From Alphaproteobacteria bacterium (GTDB lineage Bacteria > Pseudomonadota > Alphaproteobacteria > Caulobacterales > Caulobacteraceae), in the NCBI GenBank assembly GCA_018826515.1, contig JAHKAM010000029.1, positions 50,814 to 114,813 on the forward strand: a stretch of DNA of 64,000 nt. Direction: 5' to 3'. A program made the translations under genes and the position numbers. Within the stretch, counting starts at the first letter, position 1; each line of letters begins with the position of its first letter. Below the pieces are notes generated by a model. The model saw only the letters and a list, made by a program, of their open reading frames with translations, was not told the origin of the DNA and made no database searches. Below, one piece after another: positions 41,955 to 52,870 of this stretch.

Positions 41955-42136
41955 CAGCCGGCCTTTTTGCGCTTGCGATCGATGATGGCCTTCACATGCG
42001 CCATGGCTTCATCATGCGGAATCGGAGGCCGCGTGTCGGCCAGGGACCGTTCGACCTTGGCCCGGAACCAGGCGTCATAGGCCTCGGCCTCCTCGGTCGA
42101 GGCGAACTCGGAGACGATGGGATCGAGCGCGGGCAT
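41954..42136 (-). CDS. Cognate antitoxin (stability-determinant-like)
   Basis: 60 aa, directly upstream and ATGA-overlapping with the toxin; EEAEAYDAWFRAKVERSLADTRPPIPHDEAMA. Confidence 0.82.
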   Translation of the reverse strand: MPALDPIVSEFASTEEAEAYDAWFRAKVERSLADTRPPIPHDEAMAHVKAIIDRKRKKAG

Positions 42137-42178
42137 GGATGGAATATGCGCCCCGCCCCGCGGCCTCGCAACCGCTTG

Positions 42179-43327
42179 CTACCCTACGGCGACCAGTGGC
42201 TTTTCTTCAACCGCTCGCGCGGCGTCCAGTTCGGCGGCCCTGGCTTCGACCAGTTCGACGATGTGGTCGATCATGCCGTCGTTGTGCTGTTTGTGGGCCA
42301 TCTTGCCGTTGACGTAGACCATGCCGGAGCCGGCGCCGCCGCCGGTGAAGCCGACATCCGTGTACAGGGCCTCGCCCGGGCCGTTGACGACGCAGCCGAT
42401 GATCGACAGCGACATGGGCGTGGTCACATGCGCCAGCCGCTCTTCCAGAATGCCGACGGTCTCGATGACGTTGAAGCCCTGGCGGGCGCACGACGGGCAG
42501 GCGATGATGTTGACGCCGCGGTGGCGCAGACCCAACGACTTGAGGATGTCGAAGCCGACCTTGATCTCCTCGACCGGATCGGCGGCGAGCGAGACGCGGA
42601 TGGTGTCGCCGATGCCCGACCAGAGCATGTTCCCCAGACCGATGGCCGACTTGATCGTCCCCGACCGCAGGGGTCCGGCCTCGGTGACGCCGAGGTGCAG
42701 GGGGCAATCGATCGCGTCGGCCAGCTGCTGGTAGGCGGCCACGGTCAGGAAGGGGTCGGACGCCTTCACCGAGATCTTGAACTCGTGGAAGTCGTGGTCC
42801 TGCAGGATGCGGGCGTGGTTGAGGGCGCTCTCGACCATGGCTTCGGGACAGGGCTCGCCGTATTTCTCGAGCAGCTCCTTCTCCAGCGAGCCGGCGTTGA
42901 CGCCGATGCGCATGGAGCAGCCGTGGTCGCGGGCGGCCTGGATGACGTCGCGGACGCGGTCGGCCGAGCCGATATTGCCCGGATTGATGCGCAGGCAGGC
43001 GGCGCCGGCTTCGGCCGCCTCGATGCCCCGCTTGTAGTGAAAATGGATGTCGGCGACGAGCGGCACCCGCGACTCGCGGGCGATGGTGCGGAAGGCAGCG
43101 GTCGAGGCCTCGTCGGGACAGGAGACGCGCACGATGTCGGCGCCGGCCTCTTCCAGCTGGCGGATCTGGTCCAGCGTGGCCGCCGCGTCGGTCGTCGGCG
43201 TATTGGTCATCGACTGGACGGTGATCGGCGCATCGCCGCCCACGGGGACGTTCCCCACCATGATCTGGCGGCTCTTGCGGCGCTCGATGTGGCGCCACGG
43301 GCGGATATGCGAAAGGTCAGCGCTCAT
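42179..43327 (-). CDS. ispG: 4-hydroxy-3-methylbut-2-en-1-yl diphosphate synthase (flavodoxin)
   Basis: [47 protein letters not shown]. Confidence 0.97.
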   Translation of the reverse strand: MSADLSHIRPWRHIERRKSRQIMVGNVPVGGDAPITVQSMTNTPTTDAAATLDQIRQLEEAGADIVRVSCPDEASTAAFRTIARESRVPLVADIHFHYKRGIEAAEAGAACLRINPGNIGSADRVRDVIQAARDHGCSMRIGVNAGSLEKELLEKYGEPCPEAMVESALNHARILQDHDFHEFKISVKASDPFLTVAAYQQLADAIDCPLHLGVTEAGPLRSGTIKSAIGLGNMLWSGIGDTIRVSLAADPVEEIKVGFDILKSLGLRHRGVNIIACPSCARQGFNVIETVGILEERLAHVTTPMSLSIIGCVVNGPGEALYTDVGFTGGGAGSGMVYVNGKMAHKQHNDGMIDHIVELVEARAAELDAARAVEEKPLVAVG

Positions 43328-43382
43328 GTGCCGGGAACATAGGCGCTCGATTGCGGCATGGCCACGACGCTGGATGCCGCAA

Positions 43383-44519
43383 TCAGCCGCCCGCGCTGTT
43401 GGTCATGGCGGCCTGGACCGTCGCCGCCCGGGCCTGGGCTTCCGCCTGGGCCGCCTGGCCTCGCGCCAGGACCTCGGCGGCGGCCTGACGGGCAAGCGTC
43501 TGGGCGCGGGCGTTCAGCTGGCTGAGCGGGGTCTGTTCGGCGGTCAGGGCCCCGGCGTGCTCGCCGTTCAGATAGACGTCGAAATCGGAGAAATGGCTGG
43601 AAACGTCCACCACCGCCGCCACGCCGGCGGGCGCGCGCCAGGCGTCCCCGGCGGCCAGCTGGCGGGCGAACAGCACGCGGCCGTCGCCCATGCGGACCAC
43701 CAGACTGGCGGCCTTGCGCGCCTGGATCACCACCTGGGAGGCGTTGGCGGAGGCGCCGTAGATGGCGCCGCGAGGGTTGAAGGCCCGCTGCACCGGCGGA
43801 GCGCCGGCCGCGACGGCGGCGATCGCCTCGGGCGAGGCCGGGTCGATGCCGGTCAGCTCGGTCTCGAGGCCCGGGGTGATGTAGAGGGCCGGAATCGTCT
43901 GGTCCGGCGGGGCCGGGCGCGGGGCGGACAGGGACAGGGCGGCGGGCTGGCCGGGCACGGCGCCGAGGGTCCAGCTTTCGGGCACGGCGGCGAGGTCGGA
44001 CGGACGGGGCGCCTGCATCAGGCTGACGCGCTGGAACACGTTCCAGCCGACCACGGCTATGACCAAGGCCAGACCCGCGGCGATCAGGCGCGGCGAATAG
44101 CGTTTCACCTCCTCGAAGGCGACGCCGACCGGCGCCTGCAGCGGCACGGACGGATCGGGGCTCTCGCGCTTGAACCGCTCCACCGCGAGCTGTTCATCGA
44201 GGCCGAGGGCGGCGGCGTAGGCGCGCACATAGCCGATGGAGAAGACACGGTTGGGCAGGGTGGAGAAGTCGTTCTGCTCCAGCGCCGTCAGATAGCGCGA
44301 GGGCACGCGGGTGAGGCTGGACAGTTCGGCGAGGGAGCGGCCGGAGTGTTCGCGCGCGGCCTTCAGGCCGTCGCCCAGAGTCGGCGCGTCCGTGACGGAA
44401 GGAACGATGTCCTTCCAGTCTGGATGAGCCCTGAGCTCTTCGGGGATCCCCCCCGTATCCAGCGCCATTACGCCTGACCCCACACTCGGCGCGCACGAGG
44501 GTTCCTCGCGCATCGCCAT
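43383..44519 (-). CDS. RodZ-like helix-turn-helix membrane protein (DUF4115)
   Basis: [60 protein letters not shown], one TM, C-terminal domain; start could also be 44468. Confidence 0.85.
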   Translation of the reverse strand: MAMREEPSCAPSVGSGVMALDTGGIPEELRAHPDWKDIVPSVTDAPTLGDGLKAAREHSGRSLAELSSLTRVPSRYLTALEQNDFSTLPNRVFSIGYVRAYAAALGLDEQLAVERFKRESPDPSVPLQAPVGVAFEEVKRYSPRLIAAGLALVIAVVGWNVFQRVSLMQAPRPSDLAAVPESWTLGAVPGQPAALSLSAPRPAPPDQTIPALYITPGLETELTGIDPASPEAIAAVAAGAPPVQRAFNPRGAIYGASANASQVVIQARKAASLVVRMGDGRVLFARQLAAGDAWRAPAGVAAVVDVSSHFSDFDVYLNGEHAGALTAEQTPLSQLNARAQTLARQAAAEVLARGQAAQAEAQARAATVQAAMTNSAGG

Positions 44520-44592
44520 ACTCGAACTCGGGGGCTGTATCATATCGGGATGACAGTTCGGGCCTGCGCCCGCGGACCCCCCGGTTCCGACT

Positions 44593-44601
44593 TGTGGATA
44601 A
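44593..44601. promoter_or_regulatory. Perfect DnaA box (TGTGGATAA)
   Basis: Exact complement of TTATCCACA, in the gap between ptsP and the rodZ-like gene, with a GANTC (GAGTC) at 44609-44613. Confidence 0.5.
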
Positions 44602-44663
44602 CTCATAAGAGTCGACCGATCAACGATTTGTTAGGCATCCCGGACGTTTCGGCGCGGGACGGT

Positions 44664-46928
44664 TCAGATCGTGACGTTCAATTTCCGGGCCAGGGATTCC
44701 AGCTCGCCGCGGATCGAACCGGCGGACGATCCGAGCAGGTTGGTCATACCGCGACGGGCGGCGGCGAGGTCGGCTGACAGGATCATCCGCTTGACCGGAC
44801 CGACCCCGCCGGCCGGGGCCGACAGACGGGTATAGCCGAGGGTCAGCAGGGCGAAGGCCTCCAGCGGCTTGCCGGCCAGTTCTCCGCACACGGACACGGG
44901 CGTTCCGGTATCGGCGCATTTCTTCTGGATTTCGGCCAGGGCCCGGAGCGCCGGGGGCGACAGCGGGTCGTAGCGGTCCGACACCAGCGGATTGGTCCGG
45001 TCGGCGGCGAACATGTACTGGAACAGGTCGTTGGTGCCGACCGAGACAAAGTCCGTCAGCGGCAGAAGCGCGTCGAGGTGCCAGAGCAGCGACGGGCATT
45101 CGATCATCGCCCCGACACGCAGCAGGGCGGGCAGGGCCCGACCCCGGCGTTTGGCCCAGGCGCATTCGACATCGACCAGTTCCCGCGCCGCGCGGAACTC
45201 GTCGACCGTCGCGATCATCGGGAACATGACGCGCAGCTCGCGGCCCGCGGCGGCGGTCAGCAGGGCGCGCAGCTGCAGCCGCAGCAGGCCGGGCCGGTCG
45301 AGGCCGAGGCGGATCGCCCGGCGACCCAGGGCGGGGTTCTCTTCCCGCTCGGTCTCCAGATAGGGCAGCACCTTGTCGCCGCCGACATCGAGGGTGCGGA
45401 AGGTCACGGGCCGGTCCCCGGCGGCGTCCAGCACCAGACTGTAAAGGGCCGTCTGGCTGGTCAGCCGCGGCAGTTCCTCGGAGACCATGAACTGGAATTC
45501 GGTGCGGAACAGACCGATGCCCTCGGCCCCGGTGGCGTCCAGATTCTCCAGATCGACGGCGAGACCGGCGTTGGTCAGGACGGTGATCCGGGTTCCGTCG
45601 AGGGTGACGGCGGCGACGTCGCGCAATTTGGCGAACTCGGCCTGGCGCGCGCTGCGGACCTGCATGCGCGACTGGACCGCCGCCAGCATGTCGGGCCGGG
45701 GCCGCAGATAGGCCTCGCCGGTCTCGCCGTCGACGATGACCAGATCGCCTTCGGACAGCCGGTCCCGCAGGCCCATGACCCGACCGACGCAGGGAATCTG
45801 CAGGGCGCGGGCGACGATGGCGGCGTGGCTGGCGGCCGATCCCTCCTCGAGCAGGAGACCCCGGAGCTTGTGCCGCGGGTATTCCAGCAGATCGGCGGGC
45901 CCCAGGTTGCGCGCCACGAGGATGGCGTCGTCGGGCAGGTCGCGCTCGCCCGGCTTGTCGCCGGCGAGGACCCGCAGCAGGCGGTTCGCGAGATCCTCGA
46001 AGTCGTGCAGCCGTTCCTTGATATAGGGATCGCGGGCCTGGGCGAAGCGGGCGCGGTGTTCATTGCGGACGCGATCGACAGCGGCTTCGGCGGTCAGGCC
46101 GGTGCGGACGGCCTCCTCCAGCGACCGGTTCCAGCCCCGGTCGTCGGCGAACATCCGGTAGGTTTCCAGCACTTCGAACGGCAGACCCGCCAGCTTGCCC
46201 TGACCGCCGTCTAGGATGGAATCGATGTTGGCCTTGAGGCCGATCAGCGCCTCGCGCAGGCGGATCTCCTCGACCTGCTGGTTCTCGGCCAGCAGGTTCT
46301 CGGGCGCGACCGGCGCCTCGTGCAGGATGACGTGGCCGTAGGCGAGCCCCTCGGCGAAACGCTGGCCCTTGAGGCGTTCGGGCCGGTGCGGCGCCACCTC
46401 GATGTCGCGCAGCTCGTCCTGGGCGAGGAGTTCGCCCGAGGCCACGGTCTCGGCCAGGACCATGGCGATGGTCTGGATGTCCTCGACTTCCTCGTCGTCA
46501 TAGCGCCGCTCGGAGCGGTTCTGGACGACCAGCACGCCGATGGCCCGGCCGCCCCGCAGCAGGGGGGCGCCGAGGAAGGCGTGATAGGGATCCTCGCCCG
46601 TCTCCGGCCGGTAGGCGAAGCTGGGGTGGGACGGCGCGTCCGACAGGCTGATCGGCGCGGCGGTGCGCGCGACCTCGCCGACCAGGCCCTCGCCGGGGCG
46701 CAGGCGGGTGTTGTGGACGGCCTCGGGCTTCAGGCCCTGGGTGGCGAAGAGCTCCAGCTCGCCGGAGGCGCGGCGCAGATAGATCGAACAGACCTCGGCC
46801 ACCATCGACTGGGCGATGATGCGCACGACCGTGTCGAGCCGGTCCTGCGCCGGCGCCGCACCAGCCATCGCCTCGCGAATCTGGCGAAGGAGGTTGCGTG
46901 GCCCCGTCGTCAATCCGCCAACCGGCAT
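44664..46928 (-). CDS. ptsP: Phosphoenolpyruvate-protein phosphotransferase PtsP (EI-Ntr, GAF domain)
   Basis: GAF N-terminus; GSAASHAAIVARALQIPCVG; GIGLFRTEFQFM; MFPMIATVDEF. Confidence 0.95.
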   Translation of the reverse strand: MPVGGLTTGPRNLLRQIREAMAGAAPAQDRLDTVVRIIAQSMVAEVCSIYLRRASGELELFATQGLKPEAVHNTRLRPGEGLVGEVARTAAPISLSDAPSHPSFAYRPETGEDPYHAFLGAPLLRGGRAIGVLVVQNRSERRYDDEEVEDIQTIAMVLAETVASGELLAQDELRDIEVAPHRPERLKGQRFAEGLAYGHVILHEAPVAPENLLAENQQVEEIRLREALIGLKANIDSILDGGQGKLAGLPFEVLETYRMFADDRGWNRSLEEAVRTGLTAEAAVDRVRNEHRARFAQARDPYIKERLHDFEDLANRLLRVLAGDKPGERDLPDDAILVARNLGPADLLEYPRHKLRGLLLEEGSAASHAAIVARALQIPCVGRVMGLRDRLSEGDLVIVDGETGEAYLRPRPDMLAAVQSRMQVRSARQAEFAKLRDVAAVTLDGTRITVLTNAGLAVDLENLDATGAEGIGLFRTEFQFMVSEELPRLTSQTALYSLVLDAAGDRPVTFRTLDVGGDKVLPYLETEREENPALGRRAIRLGLDRPGLLRLQLRALLTAAAGRELRVMFPMIATVDEFRAARELVDVECAWAKRRGRALPALLRVGAMIECPSLLWHLDALLPLTDFVSVGTNDLFQYMFAADRTNPLVSDRYDPLSPPALRALAEIQKKCADTGTPVSVCGELAGKPLEAFALLTLGYTRLSAPAGGVGPVKRMILSADLAAARRGMTNLLGSSAGSIRGELESLARKLNVTI

Positions 46929-46978
46929 GGCCCCTCCTGATGAACGACGCCGCAGATGGGCGCCGTCCGGCTCAATTC

Positions 46979-48268
46979 CTAGACGTCTTCCAGTCCATAG
47001 GCCGCATGAAGCGCACGAACGGCCAGTTCCGCATAGGCGGCGTCTATCAATACGCTGATCTTGATCTCGGATGTCGAGATGGCCTGAAATTTCACACCCT
47101 TGTCGGCGAGGGCCCGGAACATGGTCTGGGCCACGCCGGCGTGGCTGCGCATGCCGACGCCGACGACCGAGACCTTGGCCACATCCTCGTCGACACGCAG
47201 TTCCTCGAAGCCGAGCTGGGGCTGGGCCGCGCGCATCAGTTCGGCGGCGCGCTGGGCGTCGCGGCGGCCGGTGGTGAAGGTCAGATTGACCGCCCCTTCG
47301 CTGCGGGACTGGCTCTGCACGATCATGTCGACATTGACGTTGGCCTCGGCCAGCCGGGTGAAGACGTCCGCCGGGGCTTCGACCCGGTCCGACAGTCCCA
47401 GCAGGGTGATGCGGGCCTCGTCACGGCTCATGGTCACGCCGGATACGATGCGTTTTTCCACGATTTCCTCCTCGTCGCAGATCAGGGTGCCGGACTTGGC
47501 GGGCAGGACGCCGTTTTCGTCAGGTTCGATAAAGCTGGACAGCACCCGCAACGGCACCCGTTTGGCCATCGCCAGTTCGACCGAACGGGTCTGCAGCACC
47601 TTGGCCCCGAGCGAGGCCATCTCCAGCATCTCTTCATAGGAGATCTTCTCGAGCCGCCGGGCCTTCGATTCGATGCGCGGGTCGGTGGTGTAGACGCCGT
47701 CCACGTCGGTGTAGATGTCGCAGGCGCAGCCCAGCGCCGCCGCCACGGCCACGGCTGAAGTGTCCGAACCGCCGCGGCCGAGGGTGGTGATCCGGCCCGC
47801 GCGGCTGACGCCCTGGAAGCCGGGCACGACGGCGATCTCGCCCTTGTCCATGGCGGCGCCCAGCACCTCGCCCGGGACGTCCTCGATACGGGCGCGGCCG
47901 TGGGCGTCATCGGTGAGGATGGGGATCTGCCAGCCCATCCAGCTGCGGGCGTTCAGCCCCATGTTGCGCAGGGTCAGTGCCAGCAGGCCGGCGGTGACCT
48001 GTTCGCCCGAGGCGACGACGATATCGTATTCGTCGTCGGTCGATTCGATCCCCTGCCCCGCCAATTTCGGACTGGGCCGACCCGCGCCATCAGTCCAGGC
48101 CACCAGCTCATTGGTCTTGCCGGCCATGGCGGAGACGACGACGGCGACCTGTTTGCCGGCGGCGGCCTCGGCGGCGACGATGCGGGCGGCGCGACGGATG
48201 CGCTCGAGGTCACCCATGGAGGTGCCGCCGAACTTCATCACCAGTCGAGTCGTCGCAGGCCGCGTCAT
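46979..48268 (-). CDS. lysC: Aspartate kinase
   Basis: [48 protein letters not shown]; tandem ACT domains. Confidence 0.97.
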   Translation of the reverse strand: MTRPATTRLVMKFGGTSMGDLERIRRAARIVAAEAAAGKQVAVVVSAMAGKTNELVAWTDGAGRPSPKLAGQGIESTDDEYDIVVASGEQVTAGLLALTLRNMGLNARSWMGWQIPILTDDAHGRARIEDVPGEVLGAAMDKGEIAVVPGFQGVSRAGRITTLGRGGSDTSAVAVAAALGCACDIYTDVDGVYTTDPRIESKARRLEKISYEEMLEMASLGAKVLQTRSVELAMAKRVPLRVLSSFIEPDENGVLPAKSGTLICDEEEIVEKRIVSGVTMSRDEARITLLGLSDRVEAPADVFTRLAEANVNVDMIVQSQSRSEGAVNLTFTTGRRDAQRAAELMRAAQPQLGFEELRVDEDVAKVSVVGVGMRSHAGVAQTMFRALADKGVKFQAISTSEIKISVLIDAAYAELAVRALHAAYGLEDV

Positions 48269-48322
48269 CGTGGCGGATCGCCCCATCTTGCGTGGAGGGC
48301 CGCGCGGGTTCATCCCTCGGCC

Positions 48323-49126
48323 ATGGCCGCTTCTAACGACACCCTATCGGCGCGCAAACCCCCCAGCCGCGCGGAGCCCGGCGAAGGGGCCGCCGGTCCC
48401 TCGATCGACCCGGCGGACGTGGCCCGGTTTTCGGCCCAGGCGGCGGAGTGGTGGGACGCGCGCGGCCCCTTCGCGCCGCTGCACAAATTCAATCCGGCGC
48501 GACTGGCCTTCGTCCGCGACCGGGCGGCGGAGCGTTTCGGACGGGATGTGAAAACGCGCGGCGCCTTCGACGGCCTGACCCTGCTGGATGTCGGCTGCGG
48601 CGGCGGTCTGATCGCCGAGCCGATGCGGCGCCTGGGGTTCGCGGTCACCGCCATCGACGCCTCGGCCGAGAACATCGGCACGGCGCGGGCCCATGCCGAC
48701 CAGCAGGGCCTCGACATCGCCTATCGCGCCGCCACCGTCGAACAGCTGGAGGCCGAGGGGGCGGGGCCGTTCGACGTGGTCCTGACCATGGAGGTGATCG
48801 AACACGTCGCCGATCCCGAGGCCTTCGTCCGCGCCTGTTCGCGGCTGGTGAAGCCCGGCGGGCTGATGATCGTCGCCACCCTGAACCGGACGCTGAAGGC
48901 GCTGGCCCTCGGCAAGGTCGCGGCGGAATACATCCTGCGCTGGGTGCCGGCGGGAACCCACGACTGGAACCAGTTCCTGAAGCCGGAGGAGATCCGCCTC
49001 ATGCTGTCGGCGGAGCCGGTGGCGGTGAGCGGACCCTTCGGCCTGGTCTATGATCCGTTCACGGATCGTTGGAGCGAGAGCGACGATGCGGGCATCAACT
49101 ACATGATGGTGGCGACGCGGGACTGA
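48323..49126 (+). CDS. ubiG: Bifunctional 3-demethylubiquinone 3-O-methyltransferase
   Basis: [48 protein letters not shown]. Confidence 0.95.
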   Translation: MAASNDTLSARKPPSRAEPGEGAAGPSIDPADVARFSAQAAEWWDARGPFAPLHKFNPARLAFVRDRAAERFGRDVKTRGAFDGLTLLDVGCGGGLIAEPMRRLGFAVTAIDASAENIGTARAHADQQGLDIAYRAATVEQLEAEGAGPFDVVLTMEVIEHVADPEAFVRACSRLVKPGGLMIVATLNRTLKALALGKVAAEYILRWVPAGTHDWNQFLKPEEIRLMLSAEPVAVSGPFGLVYDPFTDRWSESDDAGINYMMVATRD

Positions 49127-49231
49127 GGGTCATTCATCGGCGGTTCATCGACCTGACCTCGAAGTAACGGGACAGCCAAGCTTGACGGTGGGATGAGGAG
49201 CTCCCCTCCACCTCCCGATCAGGAGCCGCAT

Positions 49232-49453
49232 ATGAAACGCCTGCTCATCCTCTCCGCCCTGTCCGCCGCGCTCATGACGTCGGCCTGCATCACCGTGATC
49301 GACGCCGACCACGATGACGACTTCGGCTGGCATGGCGAGAACGCCCAGCCCTTCGACGGCGCCCGCGCCGAATGCCGCGCCTCGACCGGCGAGGGCCCGC
49401 GCAGCGAAGCCTTCCGCGGCTGCATGGCCGCCAAGGGCTGGACCCGCAGCTAG
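49232..49453 (+). CDS. Small lipoprotein
   Basis: Signal peptide with lipobox-like SALMTSAC; conserved C-terminal FRGCMAAKGW motif. Confidence 0.65.
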   Translation: MKRLLILSALSAALMTSACITVIDADHDDDFGWHGENAQPFDGARAECRASTGEGPRSEAFRGCMAAKGWTRS

Positions 49454-49932
49454 GCGGTCAGCCGCCGCACCATGTAGCGGGCGCCCTCGCCGTAGCCGGC
49501 CAGTTTGTCCGCCATGCCCGGCGCGTCGACCACCGCGAAGCCGTGCCGTTCCCAGAACGGCGCGGCGTCGTTGACGGCCACCAGCGTCAGGGCCGGCCAG
49601 CCGGCCGCGCGGGCATCCTGCGCCAGCCGTTCGACGATCGGGCGGGACCAGCCGCCGCCGCGCACGGACGGGTCGATGGCGAGGTCGTGCAGGTACATCA
49701 CCGCGGCCTCGTCCGGGATCGCCGGGATCAGGGTGTTGAGCGCGGGGGCGGCGTCGGCCGTCCACGGATAGGCGACCAGATAGCCCTGCGGCGGCTCCGT
49801 CTCGCCGGCCAGCACGAAACAGCCGGCGGGGTTCAGGGCGAGACGATTTTCAAAACAGTCGCGGCCCTCGAAATGATCCGGGAAGCCGACGGCGGCGATG
49901 GCGGCGACGGCGTCCAGATCGGCCGCCGTCAT
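49450..49932 (-). CDS. GNAT family acetyltransferase
   Basis: MYLHDLAIDPSVRGGGWSRPIVERLAQDARAAGWPALTLVAVNDAAPFWERHGF. Confidence 0.85.
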   Translation of the reverse strand: MTAADLDAVAAIAAVGFPDHFEGRDCFENRLALNPAGCFVLAGETEPPQGYLVAYPWTADAAPALNTLIPAIPDEAAVMYLHDLAIDPSVRGGGWSRPIVERLAQDARAAGWPALTLVAVNDAAPFWERHGFAVVDAPGMADKLAGYGEGARYMVRRLTA

Positions 49933-49943
49933 CGCCCGCCACT

Positions 49944-50399
49944 CTAGCCGGGACAGCGGGTGTTCAGCGGGGCCGCCGTGAAGGTCCATTCCATACTCCG
50001 CGCCTGCCCGTTGATCTCGCCCTCGATCCGGGCCCTGAGGGCGTCGCCGGCGCGTTCATAGACGATGCGGGTCGGGAAGTCGTTTTCCGGATTGGCGAAA
50101 ACCACCCGCATCGGGCCGGTCTCGGCGACGACAAACGCTGTCGGGGGCGCGCCGCCGGGCTGGGCGACATAGGCGAAACCCTGCGGCGTCGGGCCGATGT
50201 GCGACACCTCGAAGGAGGCGCGGCCGCCCGACACGGTGACGGCGTGGCCCGCCATCAGGCCCGCGCGCGGGTCGCTCCAGGTTTCGGAGACCTCGCGGCC
50301 GTTGGAGCAGTCGAGCCAGTAGCCGGCCATCCATGACAGGTCAGGCGTGGCCGGCGCCGCGGTCTGGATCAGGGCGGCGGCGAGGGCGGCGGTCAGCAC
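49944..50399 (-). CDS. DUF6265-like secreted protein
   Basis: Signal peptide; DLSWMAGYWLDCSNGREVSETWSDPRAGLMAGHAV. Confidence 0.75.
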   Translation of the reverse strand: MLTAALAAALIQTAAPATPDLSWMAGYWLDCSNGREVSETWSDPRAGLMAGHAVTVSGGRASFEVSHIGPTPQGFAYVAQPGGAPPTAFVVAETGPMRVVFANPENDFPTRIVYERAGDALRARIEGEINGQARSMEWTFTAAPLNTRCPG

Positions 50400-50456
50400 G
50401 GAAGCATCTCCCTGGGTTCGGCGTCAGCGGCGCCCTGGTGGGGCGATAGCGGCACC

Positions 50457-51278
50457 CTAGTGCGGCGACAGCGGCCCCGGCTTGTAGGATTGCGACGCCA
50501 GCCGCCGCGCCAGTCCGGCCTGGTCGCGGGCCCATTCGGTGGCGGTGCAGCCGAGGAAGCGGCGGAAGTCGCGGGCCAGCTGGGGCTGGTCGAAATAGCC
50601 CGCCTCCAGCCCCGCCTCGAGCCAGCCGAGGGACTCGGGGCCGGGTTCGGCGGCGTGATCGAAGACGCGGCGGAAGCGAAAAATGGAGCGCAGAATGCGG
50701 GGCGGCACGCCGACGCGGTCGCGGAAGCGTCGTTGCAGGGCGCGTTGTTCGCCGGGCGATCTGTCCGTGCCCGGACGATCGACGGTCGCGGCCTCGATCT
50801 CGGCGCGAACGGCCGGGTCGAGCGTCCAGTCATGTCGACGGCGATGGTCCTCCAGAACGCGGACCATGACGGCGACCTGCGCAGCCGGATCCCCGGCCGG
50901 GGCGCTGACGCCGGCGAGGCGCGCGGTCATGTCGAGACGACGGTCGGTCGCCTCCACCGCGGCATGGCCCAGCCAGTCGCGGGCGCCGTCGGGCTCGAAG
51001 CGGACGGCGACCAGTTCGACGGGACCGACCGGCCGCAGGGCCAGCGGCCGGGTCATCTGGCCGGCGAACAGGGCCTGAGGCTGGAGCCGGAAGACGCCGT
51101 CATCGCCCGCTTCCTCATAGGGGGCGCCGATGTCGAGGATCAGTTCGGGACAGCCGTCGGGGGCGATCCGCTGGACGACCGGTTCGGGCGCCGGGGCGGC
51201 ATAGGTCCAGATGGTGCGGACGAAGGGTCGAAGCGCCGCCGGCGGCTCGAACTCCTGATAGCGCTCCCCCTCCCCCAT
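50457..51278 (-). CDS. AraC family transcriptional regulator
   Basis: SPGEQRALQRRFRDRVGVPPRILRSIFRFRRVFDHA...GYFDQPQLARDFRRFLGCTATEW. Confidence 0.9.
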   Translation of the reverse strand: MGEGERYQEFEPPAALRPFVRTIWTYAAPAPEPVVQRIAPDGCPELILDIGAPYEEAGDDGVFRLQPQALFAGQMTRPLALRPVGPVELVAVRFEPDGARDWLGHAAVEATDRRLDMTARLAGVSAPAGDPAAQVAVMVRVLEDHRRRHDWTLDPAVRAEIEAATVDRPGTDRSPGEQRALQRRFRDRVGVPPRILRSIFRFRRVFDHAAEPGPESLGWLEAGLEAGYFDQPQLARDFRRFLGCTATEWARDQAGLARRLASQSYKPGPLSPH

Positions 51279-51281
51279 CGC

Positions 51282-51713
51282 TCAGTGCACCTTGGCCGGA
51301 TCGGGCGGGAGCGGCGGCAGGGGCGCGCAGGGCACGCCCTCGTCCTTGAGCTTCTTCACCTCGGCGGGGGTGGCCTCGCCATAGATTTCGCGTTTTTCGG
51401 ACCGGCCCTCATGGATGTCGCGGGCCTCGCGGGCGAAGGCGTCGCCGACATAGTCGAAATTCTGCTCGACGTGGGAGCGGACCTCGCGGGCGGCCTGCGC
51501 AATCAGGGTCCGCATTCGCGCGGGGTCGGCCGACAGGGCGGTCTTGCGGGTTCCGGACACGGCCGGGGCCATGATCTGTTTGGTGACGCCGCGCGAGCCG
51601 CAGTGCGGGCATTCCACCAGCCCGCGGGCGGCCTGGTCGTCATAGTCGGCCGAAGCGCCAAACCAGGCCTCGAACTCGTGGCCGTGGTCGCACTGGAGGG
51701 CGTAGCGGATCAT
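51282..51713 (-). CDS. DUF1178 family protein
   Basis: MIRYALQCDHGHEFEAWFGASADYDDQAARGLVECPHCGS. Confidence 0.92.
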   Translation of the reverse strand: MIRYALQCDHGHEFEAWFGASADYDDQAARGLVECPHCGSRGVTKQIMAPAVSGTRKTALSADPARMRTLIAQAAREVRSHVEQNFDYVGDAFAREARDIHEGRSEKREIYGEATPAEVKKLKDEGVPCAPLPPLPPDPAKVH

Positions 51714-52546
51714 TGCGGCCCCGCGAATGCGCGGTCGTGGGTCAGCTGCGGCACGGCGGTGCGGGCGCGCGTCACGGCGTCGAAATCGAGCGTTGCGAAC
51801 AGGACGCCCGGTTCGTCGTGATCCAGCCTGGCCGCCACCTCGCCCCATGGGCCCACCACCGTGGATCGGCCCCAGGTGCGGCGGCCGTCCTCGTGCAGGC
51901 CGGCCTGGGCGGGGGCGAGAATCCAGCAGCCCGTCTCGATGGCCCGGGCGCGCAACAGGGTCTCCCAGTGGGCCTCGCCGGTCGGGACGGTGAAGGCGGC
52001 GGGCACGGAGATCATCCCGGCGCCGGCCTTGGCCAGGGCGCGATACAGCTGCGGGAAGCGGATGTCGTAGCAGATGGTCAGGCCCAGCCGGCCCCAGGGG
52101 GTGTCGGCCACGACCGCGCCGTCGCCGGGGCGGATGGCGGCGCTTTCGCGCCAGCGCTCGCCCGTGGGCAGATCGACGTCATAGACGTGCAGCTTGTCAT
52201 AGGTCGCGACCACCGCGCCTGCGTCATCGATCAGCAGGGAGCGGTTGGCGGCGCGGTCGTCGCCGTTATGCCCCGACCGCACGATGGCCGAGCCGATCAG
52301 CAGCCAGACGCCCAGCTCCCGCGCCAGATCGCGCAGACCGCCGACGACGACATCCGTTTCATCGGCGACCAGGACAGCCTCGCGGGCGTCGCGGTCCCTG
52401 ATCAGGAAATTGGTCGCTTCCGGCGTCAGGATCAGCCTTGCCCCGCCCGCCGCCGCCTCACGGATCAGCGGGGCGACATGGGCGAGGGCCGCAGCCGGGC
52501 TGGCCGGGGTGCGGGTCTGGATCAGGGCGATCGGAAGCGGGGCCAT
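51710..52546 (-). CDS. Carbon-nitrogen hydrolase (nitrilase superfamily)
   Basis: LTPEATNFL, YDKLHVYDVDLPTGERWRES, ICYDIRFPQLYRALA. Confidence 0.92.
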   Translation of the reverse strand: MAPLPIALIQTRTPASPAAALAHVAPLIREAAAGGARLILTPEATNFLIRDRDAREAVLVADETDVVVGGLRDLARELGVWLLIGSAIVRSGHNGDDRAANRSLLIDDAGAVVATYDKLHVYDVDLPTGERWRESAAIRPGDGAVVADTPWGRLGLTICYDIRFPQLYRALAKAGAGMISVPAAFTVPTGEAHWETLLRARAIETGCWILAPAQAGLHEDGRRTWGRSTVVGPWGEVAARLDHDEPGVLFATLDFDAVTRARTAVPQLTHDRAFAGPQ

Positions 52547-52803
52547 CAGGCCTCGAGCAATGGATCCAGCGCGCCCTTGCGGTCAAGGGCATGGAGTTCG
52601 TCCGAACCGCCGATATGTTTTCCGTCGATGAAGATCTGCGGGAAGGTCATGCGGCCGCCGGAGCGCTGGATCATCTCCTGCTTCTTCGCGGGGTCGTGCG
52701 AGGCGACGATCTCGGTGAAGTCCACGCCCTTGCGCTCAAGCAGGTCCTTGGCGGCATGGCAGTAGCCACAGCCGGGCTTGGTGTAGATGACGACGTCGGC
52801 CAA
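52546..52803 (-). CDS. grxC: Glutaredoxin 3
   Basis: VVIYTKPGCGYCHAAKDLLERKGVDF; FPQIFIDGKHIGGSDELHAL. Confidence 0.95.
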   Translation of the reverse strand: MADVVIYTKPGCGYCHAAKDLLERKGVDFTEIVASHDPAKKQEMIQRSGGRMTFPQIFIDGKHIGGSDELHALDRKGALDPLLEA

Positions 52804-52870
52804 TACGAAACTCCAGTCAAAAATCGCGCCTCGGGCAGCGAGCCGCCGCGGGACGAGCGGCAGGTGAGCC

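Noticed and set aside
47900-48322. Upstream extension of the ubiG ORF into lysC
   Set aside because: UbiG homology begins after ATG 48323; the extension is antisense lysC sequence.
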